The position numbers were made by a program, and so were the translations under genes. From Dactylococcopsis salina PCC 8305 (GTDB taxonomy: Bacteria > Cyanobacteriota > Cyanobacteriia > Cyanobacteriales > Rubidibacteraceae), in NCBI RefSeq assembly GCF_000317615.1, contig NC_019780.1, positions 2,873,840 to 2,937,839 of the forward strand: DNA of 64,000 nt, given 5' to 3'. The first letter of the stretch is position 1. Each line of letters starts with the position of its first letter. Shown in pieces: positions 48,601-56,567 of the stretch. The notes under the pieces are model-generated. The model had not been told where the DNA came from and did not search any database. It saw nothing but the letters and a program-made list of their open reading frames with translations.

Positions 48601-50696
48601 AAGAAGTTCGCCCCACTGCCAATAATGATATTGCGCTTACAGCTTCAGGGGGAACAGTAACGATTGATGTTCTCGCTAATGACACCGCTAATGACCAATT
48701 CGGCGATTTAGAAATTGGAGACTTTCAAACCTCAACAACTAAAGGGGGAACGATTACCCTCGATGAAAGCGGTGAAAAATTCCTCTATACGGCAGATTCA
48801 GATTTTTCTGGTGAGGACAGCTTCACTTATACGATTGCTAACGAAAGTAGTGGGATTGATCAAGGAACAGTTAACTTGACCGTTAATCCTTCTGACCCTA
48901 ACGTTAATGTGGAATTGGAGTTACGAGAATTTGATCAAGAACCTGGACTAATTATCGGGGAAGAATTCTTAGTTGATGTCCGTTTCCGAGACTTGCTAAC
49001 TGAAAATAATTCAGGGGAAGCCGTAGTTTCTGGTTATGCGGATATCGTTTTTGACCCTACCAGATTACAGATCATTGAAAATGATCCAGAACAGGATGAT
49101 GATGGGTTTGCTGTAGATGGGATTATTCATGCTGAGGACTTCAATGGCTTCCGAAAGGGAACTGTGAATAATGTGGAAGGGATTGTTGATGAAACGGGTG
49201 GTTTTTTCCCTGGAGCAGCCCCCGGCAATTTACCTGATGATAACACTGTTTTCACCCTGCACATGAAGGCAACAGGTGGTGGTGAGGCCCGAATTATGGG
49301 GACAACAGCTTTGGCAAGTAATGCAGGAGAAGCTAATAACTCAGCGATTACGATTATTAGTCAACTAGCTGATCAACGTAGTCAAACTAATTTCGGCGGT
49401 TTGGAAATTGAGAGTCTTACTTCCAACATTACTGCTATGGAAATCTCGACACGCTTTGAAGATTTAGAGGGTAATCCCATTGAAAAGATCAAGGTTGATG
49501 AAGAGTTTAATATTGTCCTCGCTGCGAAAGATTTACGTTCAGAAGGGGATAAGCTAGGGGTCTTCAGTGCATTTGCAGATGTTAACTACGACACAATCTT
49601 GGCGGATGTTACAAGCGTTGAACCAGTCGAACCTTTTGCTTCACCTGTGATTGATCTAAATCAGGCAATTAATGATGATGAAGGGTTGCTTAATGACATT
49701 GGAGGGACAAAGTCGAGCTTTACTCCCATTCCTGCGAATAACTCTCCTCAAGATTTTGCCATCATTACCGCGACAGCAAAAGCTCAAGGAAACTTTGAAG
49801 TGACAACGGATGTTGGAGATGAAATCACTTCTCTCAATACTTTGTTTGGTTTGGATAATGACGTAAATTCTGGAACTAGATATTTTGGCAATACTCTCAC
49901 CATTGAACAGGATACGACGACTAACCCTGTTGGTACACCTGACTTAGTAATTAAGGAGTTTGATGCTGAAATTGACCACGTATTAGGCGGAGAAACCACT
50001 GTTAATTTGACAATAGCCAATGAAGGGGATGCAGCGAGTTCTGGTTTCCAAGTGGAAGTGCTTTATTACACCGCAGATAGTATTGACCAACTTAGCGAAG
50101 AAGAACCACAGGTGGTTAAAACCCTTGCTTTTGATGAATTAGAAGCGGAAGGGGGGGAGGTTAATGAACAGTCAGAGGTATCGCTACCAGTGGAAACGCT
50201 TTTAGCTGAAGCCCTAGAGGACGATCCTTCTGTGTTTGGACAACAACGCCCCATTGATGATGATGGTGAAGAAGGGTTCTTTGAGTCCAATAACATTGAC
50301 TATCTCGGCGTTCGCATTGTTAATAGTGAAAGTTCTGGGGAAGAAGAAGAGGCATTTGCCAATAATGCTTTGAATGATACGGAGGGAGTCAATATTGATG
50401 ATATTGCTTTCTTCCCTTGGGATTTTGTGAATAGCGGTGAAGAGGGAGTTTCGGAGAATCAAGAGGATGAAATTGTTTCCGACAAGATTGTCGATTTCAA
50501 TGATGCAACCGCAGTTTTCCGAAATATTGGTGAGGTGATAACGGAAGAGGTGACAGAAGGAAATCGCTTTGGTTTAGATTTGGATCGCATTGATTTTGAT
50601 CTAGATGGGGCGATTTCTCCCGTAGATGCGGTGCGTGTGGCTAATCGCATCGGCTATGAAATTAATCCTGCCATTATTGAGGAGAGTGTTGGCTAG
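45609..50696 (+). CDS. Large adhesin, 1695 residues: PPC x5, VCBS-like x2, cohesin x2, CARDB, dockerin-like
   Basis: Begins directly with five PPC-like domains (~1-160, 170-320, 320-460, 475-635, 637-780; for example NDTIPNAI, DVDLYRISL and YYIGVSDFNND). Two VCBS-like domains follow (~778-995, DSFSYIVTDAVGQTAQTTAT), then tandem-95-like (~998-1097), two cohesin-like domains (~1100-1440, GEEFLVDVRFRDLL), CARDB-like (~1445-1575) and a dockerin-like end (DFDLDGAISPVDAVRVANRI). There is no zincin-like domain and no signal peptide. Most of it is diverged from the other adhesins, but from ~49960 onward the DNA becomes almost identical to their CARDB-dockerin ends, which points to gene conversion of the C-terminal module. 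The ribosome-binding site is weak. Confidence 0.9.
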   Translation: MQANNIILNAEGIETEPNDVFENAVLTELSSQNPGVFGVTGTIGDNTELSVSGLDVDLYRVQLDAGHLLTATIDTIDLESPIDSSILRVFDNKGNEFLIEPFFSEQLSNGETGIEFIADTSATYFIGASGFGNEEYNPIRAGSGGFGKQGDYNLSLEVTPRETTTETNDTIPNAIVLDEELISEGFSTSEFIGDNQNLNNPKLDVDLYRISLSEGESIGIDIDTPDTSDLQLILRVFNSNGGGVAFSNDSLGTGGVESSDPFLNFTAPASDEYYIGVSDFNNDFYSAFTAETGNAPGATGSYNIEITSTDVEFEASEEPTNDTLQTATALELGSGLSGVAVVDGKIGDHPDFTTVPGLDIDLYQVELEENEQIGIEVAAQAINSPLDAILRVFDSEGQQIAFNDDFRSRDPVIGLTVAKEGTYYIGISGVGNNDYNPREAGTGSEPFASTGEYSLTIFSFGEVEIEEGPEERNDTINTATETELSPDRLGSFRTEAFIGNNNDPNLSDFSLDVDLFKVELAADSLLTADINTADLELRSQLDSVIQIFNGDGELITFNDDENGNTSDSFIKFTPEESGTYYLGISGLGNNGDPQAENPEQAGYDPTVAGSGIPGASTGGYILELFLENVPVEDPTNDTIDGAVITGLNRDSAGSVTESGIVGDNLELAADSLDVDLYQVELQIGDELSVNVAAAVLESELDAYLRIFNAEGEEVAFDDDSGEFSDSQLTFIPKTNGTFYVGVSGFGNINYDETTAESGSEAGSTGEYELTLNLTPGTPVEAVADELSTNESIVLESNLLSNDSGEGLVITAVNESTDDLGVELTTDQGALLTVNEDGSFSYNPDGQFDDLENGETETDSFSYIVTDAVGQTAQTTATLTILGVTPEAVVDAIADELTTEEQTVVESNLLDNDTPAEALSVTAVNGNADNLATETTTRNGAIITLTEEGNLVYDPNGQFDELNQGQTATDSFTYSVTDDQGNTDQTTVTINIEGVTQFEEVRPTANNDIALTASGGTVTIDVLANDTANDQFGDLEIGDFQTSTTKGGTITLDESGEKFLYTADSDFSGEDSFTYTIANESSGIDQGTVNLTVNPSDPNVNVELELREFDQEPGLIIGEEFLVDVRFRDLLTENNSGEAVVSGYADIVFDPTRLQIIENDPEQDDDGFAVDGIIHAEDFNGFRKGTVNNVEGIVDETGGFFPGAAPGNLPDDNTVFTLHMKATGGGEARIMGTTALASNAGEANNSAITIISQLADQRSQTNFGGLEIESLTSNITAMEISTRFEDLEGNPIEKIKVDEEFNIVLAAKDLRSEGDKLGVFSAFADVNYDTILADVTSVEPVEPFASPVIDLNQAINDDEGLLNDIGGTKSSFTPIPANNSPQDFAIITATAKAQGNFEVTTDVGDEITSLNTLFGLDNDVNSGTRYFGNTLTIEQDTTTNPVGTPDLVIKEFDAEIDHVLGGETTVNLTIANEGDAASSGFQVEVLYYTADSIDQLSEEEPQVVKTLAFDELEAEGGEVNEQSEVSLPVETLLAEALEDDPSVFGQQRPIDDDGEEGFFESNNIDYLGVRIVNSESSGEEEEAFANNALNDTEGVNIDDIAFFPWDFVNSGEEGVSENQEDEIVSDKIVDFNDATAVFRNIGEVITEEVTEGNRFGLDLDRIDFDLDGAISPVDAVRVANRIGYEINPAIIEESVG

Positions 50697-50712
50697 GGAG
50701 ATTTAACTATTA

Positions 50713-50823
50713 ATATCAGGTTCGGGTAATTACTTATAATTGGTGTTGGGTTTCGCGTGGAGACGTTCCATGGAACGTCTCTACCCAACCTACTTTTTAT
50801 CATTGATTGAGCGAAGCTGATAT
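50713..50823. mobile_element. MITE-like element with 12-bp terminal inverted repeats (copy with extra palindrome)
   Basis: Ends ATATCAGGTTCG and CGAAGCTGATAT pair with one mismatch. Inside lies the GTTGGGT/ACCCAAC core, interrupted by a perfect 22-bp palindrome (50760-50781, centred on CATG), itself a common cyanobacterial repeat. The intact relative is at 60942-61037 and a degenerate one at 61413-61492. Confidence 0.75.
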
Positions 50824-50865
50824 AAGGTAGGATTTTAATGATAATTTATAAGTTTTCTTCAAAAA

Positions 50866-51774
50866 GTGGTTAAGGTTTTACGGTGGTTTATTTTCGGATT
50901 AACGTTTTTTTTCCTAGCTAAAACTTTTCAGCAACATTGGCGGGAAGTAGCGGCGATCGAGCTTAATCAATCACAATTAATTTCTGGGGCGATCGGGCTT
51001 TTTTTAACGTTAATTGCTCATATTTGGTCGGGAATTGTTTGGGCGGGAATTATCCGATTTCTCCAACAACCAGCGCCATTATTCTGGGTGCTACCTGTTT
51101 ATTTACAAACAAATTTAGCGAAATATTTACCGGGAAATGTTTGGCATTTTTATGGACGGATTCGCGCTGTCCAATTAGCAGGAAGTAGTTTAGAAGCCGC
51201 AACATTGACGACATTATTAGAACCGCTTTTGATGGCAACGGCTGCGGTATTAATTGCTTTATTCACGATTCAAGGTGGCGGATTAATTATCTTAGAAAAT
51301 ACCGTTTATCAGTGGTTGCCTTTAGGATTTGCAGGAGCGATTTTACTGGTCATTCATCCTCGTTTTTTTAATCCCATTTTACAATTTTTATCTAATCTCA
51401 AAAATCAATCATCAACCGAAGATATTTTGCTGATTAAACATTATCCCTGGTTGCCTTTATTGGGAGAAATTGGTTTTGTTGGTTTACGGGGGAGTGGGTT
51501 TCTGGTGACAATTGCTGGATTTCAACCCTTGAGTGTTAGTGAGATTCCCTTGTTGCTTGGGGTGTTTAGTTTAGCTTGGTTTTTAGGCTTAGTTGTTCCT
51601 TCGCCAGGGGGAATTGGTGTTTTTGAAAGCAGCGCGATCGCGCTTTTAAGTCCTAGTTTTTCCGTTGCAATTCTTCTCAGCAGTTTAGCCTTATTTCGTC
51701 TGATTAGTATTAGCGCCGAAGCGATCGCCGCTGGGCTATCTTGGGGGATCAAATTGGTAATTAGGGGTTGCTGA
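50866..51774 (+). CDS. Integral membrane protein of the LPG-synthase TM / UPF0104 family
   Basis: 302 residues with about seven or eight hydrophobic segments. It starts at GTG 50866; the nearby ATG 50838 is out of frame and ends after 11 codons. Family marks are LAKYLPGNVWHFYGR (~84-98) and the loop VVPSPGGIGVFESSAIALLS (~243-262), both typical of the lysylphosphatidylglycerol synthase transmembrane region (PF03706). This class acts as a flippase-like or lipid-handling membrane protein; the substrate here is unknown because the soluble aminoacyl-transferase domain is absent. The stop codon (51772-51774) lies inside a MITE beginning at 51763, so the C-terminus IRGC is derived from the element. 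Two 3' fragments of this gene lie at 13534-13673 and 23621-23760. Confidence 0.85.
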   Translation: MVKVLRWFIFGLTFFFLAKTFQQHWREVAAIELNQSQLISGAIGLFLTLIAHIWSGIVWAGIIRFLQQPAPLFWVLPVYLQTNLAKYLPGNVWHFYGRIRAVQLAGSSLEAATLTTLLEPLLMATAAVLIALFTIQGGGLIILENTVYQWLPLGFAGAILLVIHPRFFNPILQFLSNLKNQSSTEDILLIKHYPWLPLLGEIGFVGLRGSGFLVTIAGFQPLSVSEIPLLLGVFSLAWFLGLVVPSPGGIGVFESSAIALLSPSFSVAILLSSLALFRLISISAEAIAAGLSWGIKLVIRGC

Positions 51775-51946
51775 AAAAGTCCATTGGTTGGTTGAGTAAG
51801 GCAAGAGGCAAGAGGCAAAAGGCAAGAGGGTTGATTGATCGGTAGGAGTTTAAGGTTTTGATGCAAGGTGCGTGACGATTGAACAATCAATGAATTTGCA
51901 TTTTTACCTGAACTTAATCGCCTCAAATCCTTATTTAGTAAACCTT
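51763..51946. mobile_element. Degraded MITE related to the one at 13202, reverse orientation
   Basis: Starts AGGGGTTGCTGAAAAAGT, matching the reverse-complemented right end of the 13202-13436 element. It carries GGCAAGA heptamers (51801-51830) and the shared block GATGCAAGGTGCGTGAC. The far end, near the HicB stop codon, is degenerate and its exact limit is unclear. It forms the 3' end of the membrane-protein gene and fills the gap to hicB. Confidence 0.65.
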
Positions 51947-52129
51947 TCAAGCAATTGAGTCGGTTGTTTCACATTCATTAGCAACTTCTAGCCAACCTTG
52001 AATCGCATCTTGAAGGTTACTGATGACCTCTTCCATATCATCTCCCTCTGTAATACAACCTGGAAAAGCAGGAACTTCTGCCCAATAGCCTCCCTCTTCT
52101 GCTGGATGAATAATTGCTTTAACTTTCAT
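51947..52129 (-). CDS. hicB: HicB-family small protein (orphan antitoxin-like)
   Basis: 60 residues: MKVKAIIHPAEEGGYWAEVP, then AFPGCITEGDDMEEVISNLQ and a DAIQGWLEV helix. This is the compact partial RNase-H-like fold of HicB antitoxins (EGGYWAEVPxxPGCxTxGdt). In complete type II systems HicB neutralises the mRNA-cleaving HicA. No hicA-like ORF is found on either side (51775-51946 is MITE sequence; 52130-52414 has no gene), so it is an orphan. Many cyanobacterial orphan HicB proteins have unknown roles. The C-terminal tail (SIA) runs into the degraded MITE and may be altered. Confidence 0.75.
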   Translation of the reverse strand: MKVKAIIHPAEEGGYWAEVPAFPGCITEGDDMEEVISNLQDAIQGWLEVANECETTDSIA

Positions 52130-52414
52130 GTTTTTATAATTCTTGATCAGAATAAACGTCCCTTAATTTTAACGAATGCAACTATAGCAGTCTCCGAATG
52201 AAATGTGAGAAAGGGGTTATATAGCGATCCGAATATTAGGGGGCTGAAGTGTTGGGTTTCGCGCTAGCTCCACCCAACCTACGTTTTCTGCAATATGAGA
52301 GATTAGCCCTTCGGAAAGAGGATAAAGACGTATCTGGTTTTTTATACTAATCATTAAGTAATGTAAAGTTTATTTAACTTACACCTTAATGTTCCTCTCA
52401 CTCTAGGACAGACA
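52130..52414. other. Intergenic region with a GTTGGGT/ACCCAAC repeat
   Basis: No gene seen. The dispersed palindrome is at 52247-52283 (GTTGGGTTTCGCGCTAGCTC then CACCCAACC). The remaining sequence should hold the divergent promoters of hicB and the DUF1997 gene; AT-rich stretches occur at ~52345-52380, but no clear motif was identified. Confidence 0.5.
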
Positions 52415-52465
52415 ATGAGAGGATTGAAGAAACGGGTTAATACTCTGCGAAATAAGCCAGATTTT

Positions 52466-53068
52466 ATGGAAACTGTACAATTTACTGCGTCCGAGTCAGT
52501 TAATCTGACTGTTCCACCAGAAAACACTCCGATTAAACATTATTTACGTCAGCCTCGGCGTTTAGTGGAAGCGATCGCTGACCCAAAATTGATGACTCCC
52601 CTTGAAAAAAAAAGCTCGGGAAATCGGTTTCATTTGAAAATGCGCCCTTTGAATTTCCTTGATGTTTATCATTTTCAACCGTCGGCGGTGCTGAAGGTTG
52701 TGGCGGATAGTCAGGGAACTGTAACCCTTACTTCAGAAAGTTGTGAGGTGATCGGGAATGATTACATTAATGATCGGTTTTCTCTCAGCTTAAAAGGGAA
52801 ACTCAGCCCGATCGAGGAAAATGGTCAAGTTTATCTGCGTGGAAAAGCAGACTTAAAGGTTGATGTGGACTTACCTCCTCCTTTATGGCTCACTCCTCGA
52901 TCGATGCTAGAAAGCACAGGAAACGGCTTGTTAAAAGGCGTTCTCACCCGAATCAAGCAGAAACTACTCAAGCAGCTAATTTCAGACTATCAACACTGGG
53001 CAAACCAGACGGAAACGACAGCGAAAACCGCAGCCGACTCCTCTTTATCGTCTCCGAGAACCGCCTAG
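52466..53068 (+). CDS. DUF1997 family protein
   Basis: 200 residues from ATG 52466 ([20 protein letters not shown]), which matches where family members usually begin. ATG 52415 would add 17 basic residues and is the alternative. The body has the family pattern: [40 protein letters not shown], a beta-rich middle ([20 protein letters not shown]) and the end [37 protein letters not shown] and DYQHW. DUF1997 proteins occur in cyanobacteria and plastids and have no established biochemical role. The 3' end overlaps the convergent rimO gene by 4 bp. Confidence 0.82.
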   Translation: METVQFTASESVNLTVPPENTPIKHYLRQPRRLVEAIADPKLMTPLEKKSSGNRFHLKMRPLNFLDVYHFQPSAVLKVVADSQGTVTLTSESCEVIGNDYINDRFSLSLKGKLSPIEENGQVYLRGKADLKVDVDLPPPLWLTPRSMLESTGNGLLKGVLTRIKQKLLKQLISDYQHWANQTETTAKTAADSSLSSPRTA

Positions 53069-54381
53069 GCTTCAATTGTCCCATACAAATCATAAACATC
53101 AGCGTGAGTGATTTTTGCTTTCACCATGCTTCCTAATGGGGCTTTTCCCTGAAGATACACTAATCCATCCACATCAGGAGCAAACCGCGCCGAACGTCCA
53201 ATAAATTCTCCTGTACTCGGTTTTCCCTGTTCAATCAACACATCAACCGTTTCCCCAACACAAGCCTGATTTTGTCGCGCGGCGATCGGTTGCTGTAACG
53301 CCATCAGTCGATCGCGCCGTTCTTCCATCACTTCTTGCGAGAGTTGCTGCGGTAAATCATAGGCTTTTGTTCCCACTTCAGGAGAAAAGGTAAAAGCGCC
53401 CATTAAATCGAACTGATGACGCGCCACAAAATCGCATAAGTGCTGAAAATGCTCTTCTGTCTCCCCTGGAAAACCAACAATAAATGTCGTGCGTAAAACC
53501 GCTTCTGGGAGAGCTTCTCTTAAACGACGGATAATCCCATCATTCACTCTTCCCTGCCAAGGACGATTCATCGCTCGTAAAATATCAGGATGGGAATGTT
53601 GTAGGGGTAAATCCAGATAAGGAAGAACGTTTGGTGTTTCCTGAATCGCTTTGATCACTTTTGGTGTGAGTCCAGTGGGATAAGAATAGTGCATCCGCAC
53701 CCAAGGCACATCCACCTCTCCTAATGCTCGTAATAATTCCGCTAGTTTCGGTTCACCATAGAGATCAACGCCGTAGTTGGTGGTAATCTGTGAAATCAGG
53801 ACGATTTCTTTAACTCCCTGAGCGGCTAAACTGTGCGCTTCCTTTACAATTGACTCAATGGGGCGCGATCGTTGCTTACCGCGTAAATGGGGAATAATAC
53901 AAAAGGCACAAGCATAATCACAACCTTCTGCTACCCGTAAATAAGCAACTGCTTCGCTGGTGGTGCGATAACGAGGAACAGTTTCGTCAGCAATATAAGT
54001 GGGTTCATCGCTGATTTCCTTAACACGCTCTCCAGTTTCCACCCGCTCAATCACATCAACAATTTTCCCATAATCCCCTGTTCCAACAACGGCGAGAGCT
54101 TCGGGAATTTCTTCTAACAATTCTTCTTGGAAATGTTGGGCTAAACATCCCGTAATCAGAATTTTCTGATCCGCTTCTGCGAGTTCTACTAAGGTTCGCA
54201 CCGATTCTTCTCGCGCGGCTTCAATAAAACTACAGGTGTTTACAATTACATAATCGGCGAGTTCTTCGTTATTATCGACCTGATAGCCCGCTTGAGCGAG
54301 TAAGCCTAACATATGTTCAGAGTCGATACGGTTTTTTTCACAACCTAGATGAGAAATCGCAATCGTCGGTTTTTCTGGCAT
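53065..54381 (-). CDS. rimO: Ribosomal protein S12 methylthiotransferase RimO
   Basis: 438 residues from ATG 54381 ([20 protein letters not shown]). An upstream ATG at 54426 adds 15 residues but lacks family similarity. Domains: N-terminal UPF0004/MTTase domain with conserved Cys (GCEKN, NTCSF, GCLAQ) for the second iron-sulfur cluster (~1-135). Radical SAM domain with CDYACAFC (CxxxCxxC) and the [13 protein letters not shown] run. C-terminal TRAM domain (~370-438). The enzyme adds a methylthio group to the conserved aspartate of ribosomal protein S12, using SAM and sulfur. All cluster cysteines are intact and the length is normal. It stands alone, convergent with the DUF1997 gene and divergent from the small protein at 54470. 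Confidence 0.95.
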   Translation of the reverse strand: MPEKPTIAISHLGCEKNRIDSEHMLGLLAQAGYQVDNNEELADYVIVNTCSFIEAAREESVRTLVELAEADQKILITGCLAQHFQEELLEEIPEALAVVGTGDYGKIVDVIERVETGERVKEISDEPTYIADETVPRYRTTSEAVAYLRVAEGCDYACAFCIIPHLRGKQRSRPIESIVKEAHSLAAQGVKEIVLISQITTNYGVDLYGEPKLAELLRALGEVDVPWVRMHYSYPTGLTPKVIKAIQETPNVLPYLDLPLQHSHPDILRAMNRPWQGRVNDGIIRRLREALPEAVLRTTFIVGFPGETEEHFQHLCDFVARHQFDLMGAFTFSPEVGTKAYDLPQQLSQEVMEERRDRLMALQQPIAARQNQACVGETVDVLIEQGKPSTGEFIGRSARFAPDVDGLVYLQGKAPLGSMVKAKITHADVYDLYGTIEA

Positions 54382-54469
54382 TCGTGCAATATTAAGCATT
54401 AACAAGGTACAACTAACAATGTACAATTAATTAGCAATTGCTGGCTAATCTATATTTATACTGCTCAAT

Positions 54470-54751
54470 ATGTCTCAAGAAAATACTGGTGCTGATGCGA
54501 TCGATCGCGCGATCGAGCAGGGAATTGATTTAGACGGAACTCCCATTCCCGAACCGAAACTGTCTCTCTACAACCAAGTAATGAGCCTAGAAGCCAACCG
54601 CAAACGAAGCGGGGTTCAAAACACCATGCGATCGCGCATCGTCCGTATTGGGGCAAAACACATTCCTCAAGATAAACTAAATCAAATGTTACAAGATGCC
54701 GATTTTCCCCCTCTCAAAGAGAAAGAAATCACTTTTTATTACAACAAATAA
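54470..54751 (+). CDS. Small conserved cyanobacterial protein (DUF4090-like)
   Basis: 93 residues: GADAIDRAIEQGIDLDGTPI, then LYNQVMSLEANRKRSGVQNT, MRSRIVRIGAKHIPQDKLNQ and KEKEITFYY. From memory this matches the short cyanobacterial family DUF4090, of unknown function. No signal peptide or membrane segment is present; the central part is basic (RSRIVRIGAKH) and the N-terminus acidic. It shares the ~90-bp divergent region with rimO. No strong ribosome-binding site precedes ATG 54470. Confidence 0.7.
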   Translation: MSQENTGADAIDRAIEQGIDLDGTPIPEPKLSLYNQVMSLEANRKRSGVQNTMRSRIVRIGAKHIPQDKLNQMLQDADFPPLKEKEITFYYNK

Positions 54752-54872
54752 CTCTCATCTAGGCTTTGCTGTTGGGTTAATAATTAATCATCAAGGTTAA
54801 GGATAATAATAGAAGTTTTCTCACTGGATACCCTCGTTATATCATTGATTTAATCAGTTACTACTAAGGAAA

Positions 54873-55331
54873 ATGAGTTATAGCAGAATTTTAGTTGCCC
54901 TCGATCGGTCAGCGCAAGGGGAGACAGTTTTTAAACAGGCGATCGCGATCGCTAAACCCAACCAAGCTCAACTCCTCTTATTCCATACTCTCATCTTTGA
55001 CGGTCGGAATCTAGAAGCCTACAGTGGCATTTATGGACAAAATGCCATGGGAATTTCTTCTTCTGTGGAGGAACACATCCAAACCCAAACCCAAGAAATC
55101 GAAACTTGGTTACAAGATTGCGCTGAAAAAGCCCAAGCTGAAGGATTAGCAGTGGAATATGACTGGAGAATTGGCGATCCTAGTAGTTGGATTCGAGAAA
55201 TGGCGAAAACTTGGGATGCGGATTTAGTGATTCTTGGTCGTCGGGGAAGAAGAGGATTAGCAGAAGTCTTTTTAGGAAGTGTGAGTAATCATGTGGTTCA
55301 TTATGCTCCTTGTTCGGTTTTAGCAAAATAA
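54873..55331 (+). CDS. Universal stress protein (UspA family)
   Basis: 152 residues, single Usp domain. N-terminal strand YSRILVALDRSAQGE and C-terminal nucleotide-binding signature LVILGRRGRRGLAEVFLGSV, matching GxxGx9GS, then VVHYAPCSVLAK. The motif predicts an ATP-binding Usp. Family members respond to stress or energy state; the specific role here is unknown. ATG 54873 has AAGGA at 54866-54870. A long hairpin followed by TTTTTT lies directly downstream. Confidence 0.93.
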   Translation: MSYSRILVALDRSAQGETVFKQAIAIAKPNQAQLLLFHTLIFDGRNLEAYSGIYGQNAMGISSSVEEHIQTQTQEIETWLQDCAEKAQAEGLAVEYDWRIGDPSSWIREMAKTWDADLVILGRRGRRGLAEVFLGSVSNHVVHYAPCSVLAK

Positions 55332-55386
55332 GCGAGAATCCTACGACTACACCCGAAGGGTTAGTCGCTAGATGAATCGCTTTTTT
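55331..55386 (+). terminator. Hairpin with T tract: usp terminator and/or left end of the TnpB element
   Basis: Outer arms AGCGA and TCGCT enclose an inner hairpin CGACTAcaCCC-gaa-GGGtTAGTCG (55344-55367), followed by TTTTTT. It looks like a Rho-independent terminator for the stress-protein gene. The inner hairpin also resembles a left-end subterminal hairpin of IS200/IS605 elements, so it may serve both. Confidence 0.6.
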
Positions 55387-55445
55387 ATATTGACAATGAT
55401 TTATAAATAAGCTAAACTATAAATAAGTTTGTTCCATTAATAGTC

Positions 55446-56567
55446 ATGCGGAAAGCTATAAAAGTCAGATTATATCCTAATTCTAGCCAACAACAGTCAC
55501 TAGCTCAATCTTTTGGGAACTGTCGTTGGTTGTGGAATTTTGGTTTGAACTTAATGAACCAGACATATAAAGAAACTGGCAAAGGGCTTTCCAGTTATGA
55601 CATTAAAAAGCAAATCCCAGACTTGAAGAAAGAACGAGAATGGTTAAAACTTACTTATTCTCAATGTCTTCAACAAGTCTGTATAAACTTGAATACAGCT
55701 TTTACTAACTTTTTTCAAGGAAGAGCAAGATATCCCAAGTTTAAGTCGAAACATGGAAAACAATCTATTCAATATCCTCAAAATGTAGAGGTGAAAGAAG
55801 ATTGCTTAAAGTTTCCTAAACTAGGAGAAATTAAGGCAGTCTTACATCGACCCATCAAAGGTTCGGTTAAGACTGTGACTATTAGCAAAAATACTTGTGG
55901 AGAGTATTATGCTTCTATTTTGGTTGAAGACGGAAAGGAAAAACCAGAACCTTCTTCAAAAGGAAAAGCGGTTGGAATTGACTTAGGGTTAAATCATTAT
56001 GCTATCACTAGCGATGGTGATAAATTTAATAATCCTCGTTGGATGGATAAGCATGAGAAAAACCTTAAGATTAAACAACAGCAATTATCTCGGAAGCAGA
56101 AAGGCTCTAGTAACAGAAACAAAGCTCGTCATCAAGTAGCCAGAGTTCATAAAAAGGTTTCTAACAGCAGGGAAGATTTTCTACACAAACTAAGTCGTAG
56201 CTTAGTTGACGAAAACCAAGTCATTTGTGTAGAGAATCTAGCAGTTAAGAACATGATGAAGAACCATAATCTGGCTAAAGCCATTAGTCAAGTTGGTTGG
56301 GGACAGTTCTGTACTATGCTGAAGTACAAAGCTGAACAAGACGGTAAAACCTATGTTGAGGTTGACCGCTTTTTCCCTAGTTCAAAGACTTGCAACGTCT
56401 GCTTAAATCAAGTTGATAGTCTGCCACTAGATGTTCGCAGTTGGAAATGCTCAAACTGTGGAACAGAGCATGACAGAGATATCAACGCTGCTAAAAACAT
56501 CAGAGACGAAGGATTACGAATTATTGCCTGTGGGACACGGGATGACAGCTTGGTTCGCCAAGGCTGA
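55446..56567 (+). CDS. tnpB: TnpB, RNA-guided endonuclease of IS200/IS605 family
   Basis: 373 residues and apparently intact. N-terminal helix-turn-helix-like region (KVRLYPNSSQQQSLAQSFGN, CRWLWNFGLNLMNQ), beta region (HRPIKGSVKTVTIS), and a RuvC-like nuclease with Asp in GIDLGLNHYA (~180), Glu in VICVENLAVKNM (~261) and Asp in HDRDINAAKNI (~339). A zinc ribbon CNVC...CSNC lies between the second and third acidic residues. TnpB proteins are ancestors of Cas12 and cut DNA using a guide (omega RNA) made from the element's right end. All catalytic residues are present, so it could be active. It sits between the usp and def genes without disrupting either. Confidence 0.93.
   Translation: MRKAIKVRLYPNSSQQQSLAQSFGNCRWLWNFGLNLMNQTYKETGKGLSSYDIKKQIPDLKKEREWLKLTYSQCLQQVCINLNTAFTNFFQGRARYPKFKSKHGKQSIQYPQNVEVKEDCLKFPKLGEIKAVLHRPIKGSVKTVTISKNTCGEYYASILVEDGKEKPEPSSKGKAVGIDLGLNHYAITSDGDKFNNPRWMDKHEKNLKIKQQQLSRKQKGSSNRNKARHQVARVHKKVSNSREDFLHKLSRSLVDENQVICVENLAVKNMMKNHNLAKAISQVGWGQFCTMLKYKAEQDGKTYVEVDRFFPSSKTCNVCLNQVDSLPLDVRSWKCSNCGTEHDRDINAAKNIRDEGLRIIACGTRDDSLVRQG

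Noticed and set aside
6647-50696. Interpretation of the cohesin/dockerin-like proteins as a cellulosome
   Set aside because: No glycoside hydrolase or carbohydrate-binding module is recognisable in any of the chains.
52885-53136. 83-codon + strand ORF spanning the DUF1997/rimO junction
   Set aside because: Out of frame with both well-supported genes and without recognisable features.
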